Positions 5,087-5,565 of a stretch of 5,565 nucleotides of DNA are shown piece after piece. The notes beneath the pieces are model-generated. The model worked only from the letters and a program-made list of their open reading frames with translations. It was not told the DNA's origin and ran no database searches. The translations under genes were made by a program, and so were the position numbers. The stretch is from contig JAFGDC010000156.1 in assembly GCA_016932295.1 (NCBI GenBank), positions 1-5,565 of the forward strand. Reading direction: 5' to 3'. The stretch's first letter is position 1; each line of letters starts with the position of its first letter. Source of the DNA: a candidate division CSSED10-310 bacterium (GTDB lineage Bacteria; CSSED10-310; JAFGDC01).

Positions 5087-5565
5087 CGTTGGTTCCTCCC
5101 ATCATCATTCCCAACGATTGAATGTTCGCTGTGGCGGCTGGAACAACCCCGGTGATCCGACCGGCGCACAGCACCGCTATTCGATCCGAGAGCGCCATCA
5201 ACTCCGAGAGATCCTCACTGATGAGGATGATGGCAACACCGGAATTGCGCCTCTCCATCAACAACCGCCTGATCCTTTCACTGGCTCCGATATCCAACCC
5301 CCTCGTAGGATGCACCGCCAGGAGCAGCCGCGGAGCCGCAGACAACTCACGGGCCAGGATTATCTTTTGGAGGTTGCCCCCGGACAGGTGCGCCGCCGGC
5401 ATGTCCTCATCCGGCACACTGACTTCGAAGTCCTTGATTAGCCGCCGCGCGTGAGTCTTGATCCGCCGTTTCCTCAGGATCCCATACAAACTAAACGGTG
5501 GCCGGTCGAACGAGGTCAGCACCAGGTTATCGATGACCGACAGGCGCGGCGCGGTACCGACCCCA
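5070..5565 (-). CDS. Nucleoside-type ABC importer, tandem-domain ATPase (N-terminal part missing)
   Basis: Only the last 164 residues are in the window; the frame stays open to the edge, so the GTG at 5522 is internal. What is visible is the second nucleotide-binding domain of a NupO/YufO-type protein, normally about 500 residues with two ATPase domains. It begins just after the Q-loop region (PRLSVIDNLVL, 6-16), followed by the ABC signature LSGGNLQK (60-67). The Walker B/D-loop region is LLLAVHPTRGLD (80-91) and the switch region is ILISEDLSEL (113-122). Where active domains have DEPT, this one reads VHPT: Walker B Asp is Val and the catalytic Glu is His. The usual switch His is Glu (117). 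This degenerate pattern is common in the second domain of this family, so ATP hydrolysis should rest on the missing first domain. A BMP-family lipoprotein gene probably precedes it, outside the window. Confidence 0.92.
   Translation of the reverse strand, partial: GVGTAPRLSVIDNLVLTSFDRPPFSLYGILRKRRIKTHARRLIKDFEVSVPDEDMPAAHLSGGNLQKIILARELSAAPRLLLAVHPTRGLDIGASERIRRLLMERRNSGVAIILISEDLSELMALSDRIAVLCAGRITGVVPAATANIQSLGMMMGGTNGGSAD
5095..5100 (-). promoter_or_regulatory. Shine-Dalgarno site that selects the GTG start of permease 1
   Basis: On the minus strand this reads GGGAGG, 8 bases before the GTG at 5086, and it lies within the end of the ATPase gene. The strength of this site decides for GTG 5086 over the internal ATG at 5068. 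Confidence 0.65.

Noticed and set aside
1..5565. CRISPR array, tRNA, rRNA, insertion sequence or phage genes
   Set aside because: No evenly spaced direct repeats, tRNA T-arm pattern, transposase motifs or integrase-like frames were seen on either strand.

Overview
The window is a GC-rich (roughly 60% by eye) bacterial chromosome segment with tightly packed genes. A proteobacterial origin is likely. The DksA-like protein, with its DKEQIEYFRRKLL start and the stretch ERNFLLRIKDRERKLIKK, looks most like the compact DksA proteins I associate with Deltaproteobacteria and neighbouring lineages. That lineage assignment comes from memory of the family and is tentative.

Layout. (1) Positions 1-1246, plus strand: the 3' part of an XRE-type helix-turn-helix/cupin regulator, overlapping by 11 bases a gene for a membrane-anchored protein with a carboxypeptidase-regulatory-like (Ig-fold) segment. 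(2) Positions 1247-1314: the gap between convergent genes, holding two adjacent inverted repeats, one of them a GGGGACGG...CCGTCCCC element that resembles dispersed REP-like repeats. (3) Positions 1315-2577, minus strand: agmatinase (speB) followed by dksA, apparently one transcript. A good sigma-70-type promoter lies at 2633-2661, with a hairpin predicted at the very 5' end of the RNA. (4) Positions 2578-3026: 449 bases without a convincing gene, holding that promoter, a candidate terminator and a further dyad. (5) Positions 3027-5565, minus strand: the last three genes of an ABC importer operon of the NupOPQ/YufOPQ (BMP-dependent nucleoside) type. They are the C-terminal part of a double-domain ATPase, truncated by the window edge, and two overlapping permeases.

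How the genes work together. The importer genes encode one complex: two different membrane subunits powered by a tandem-domain ATPase, with a BMP-type lipoprotein expected beyond the window edge. SpeB would make putrescine and urea from agmatine. DksA is an RNA polymerase secondary-channel factor acting with ppGpp; its placement directly behind speB suggests co-expression, not a shared reaction. The XRE-cupin protein has the architecture of PuuR-like polyamine regulators, so a link to speB is possible but unproven.

I found no strong sign of a previously undescribed system. The points most worth checking are the speB-dksA promoter with its 5'-end hairpin, the structured 449-base gap, the REP-like element, and the unassigned membrane protein translationally coupled to the XRE-cupin gene.
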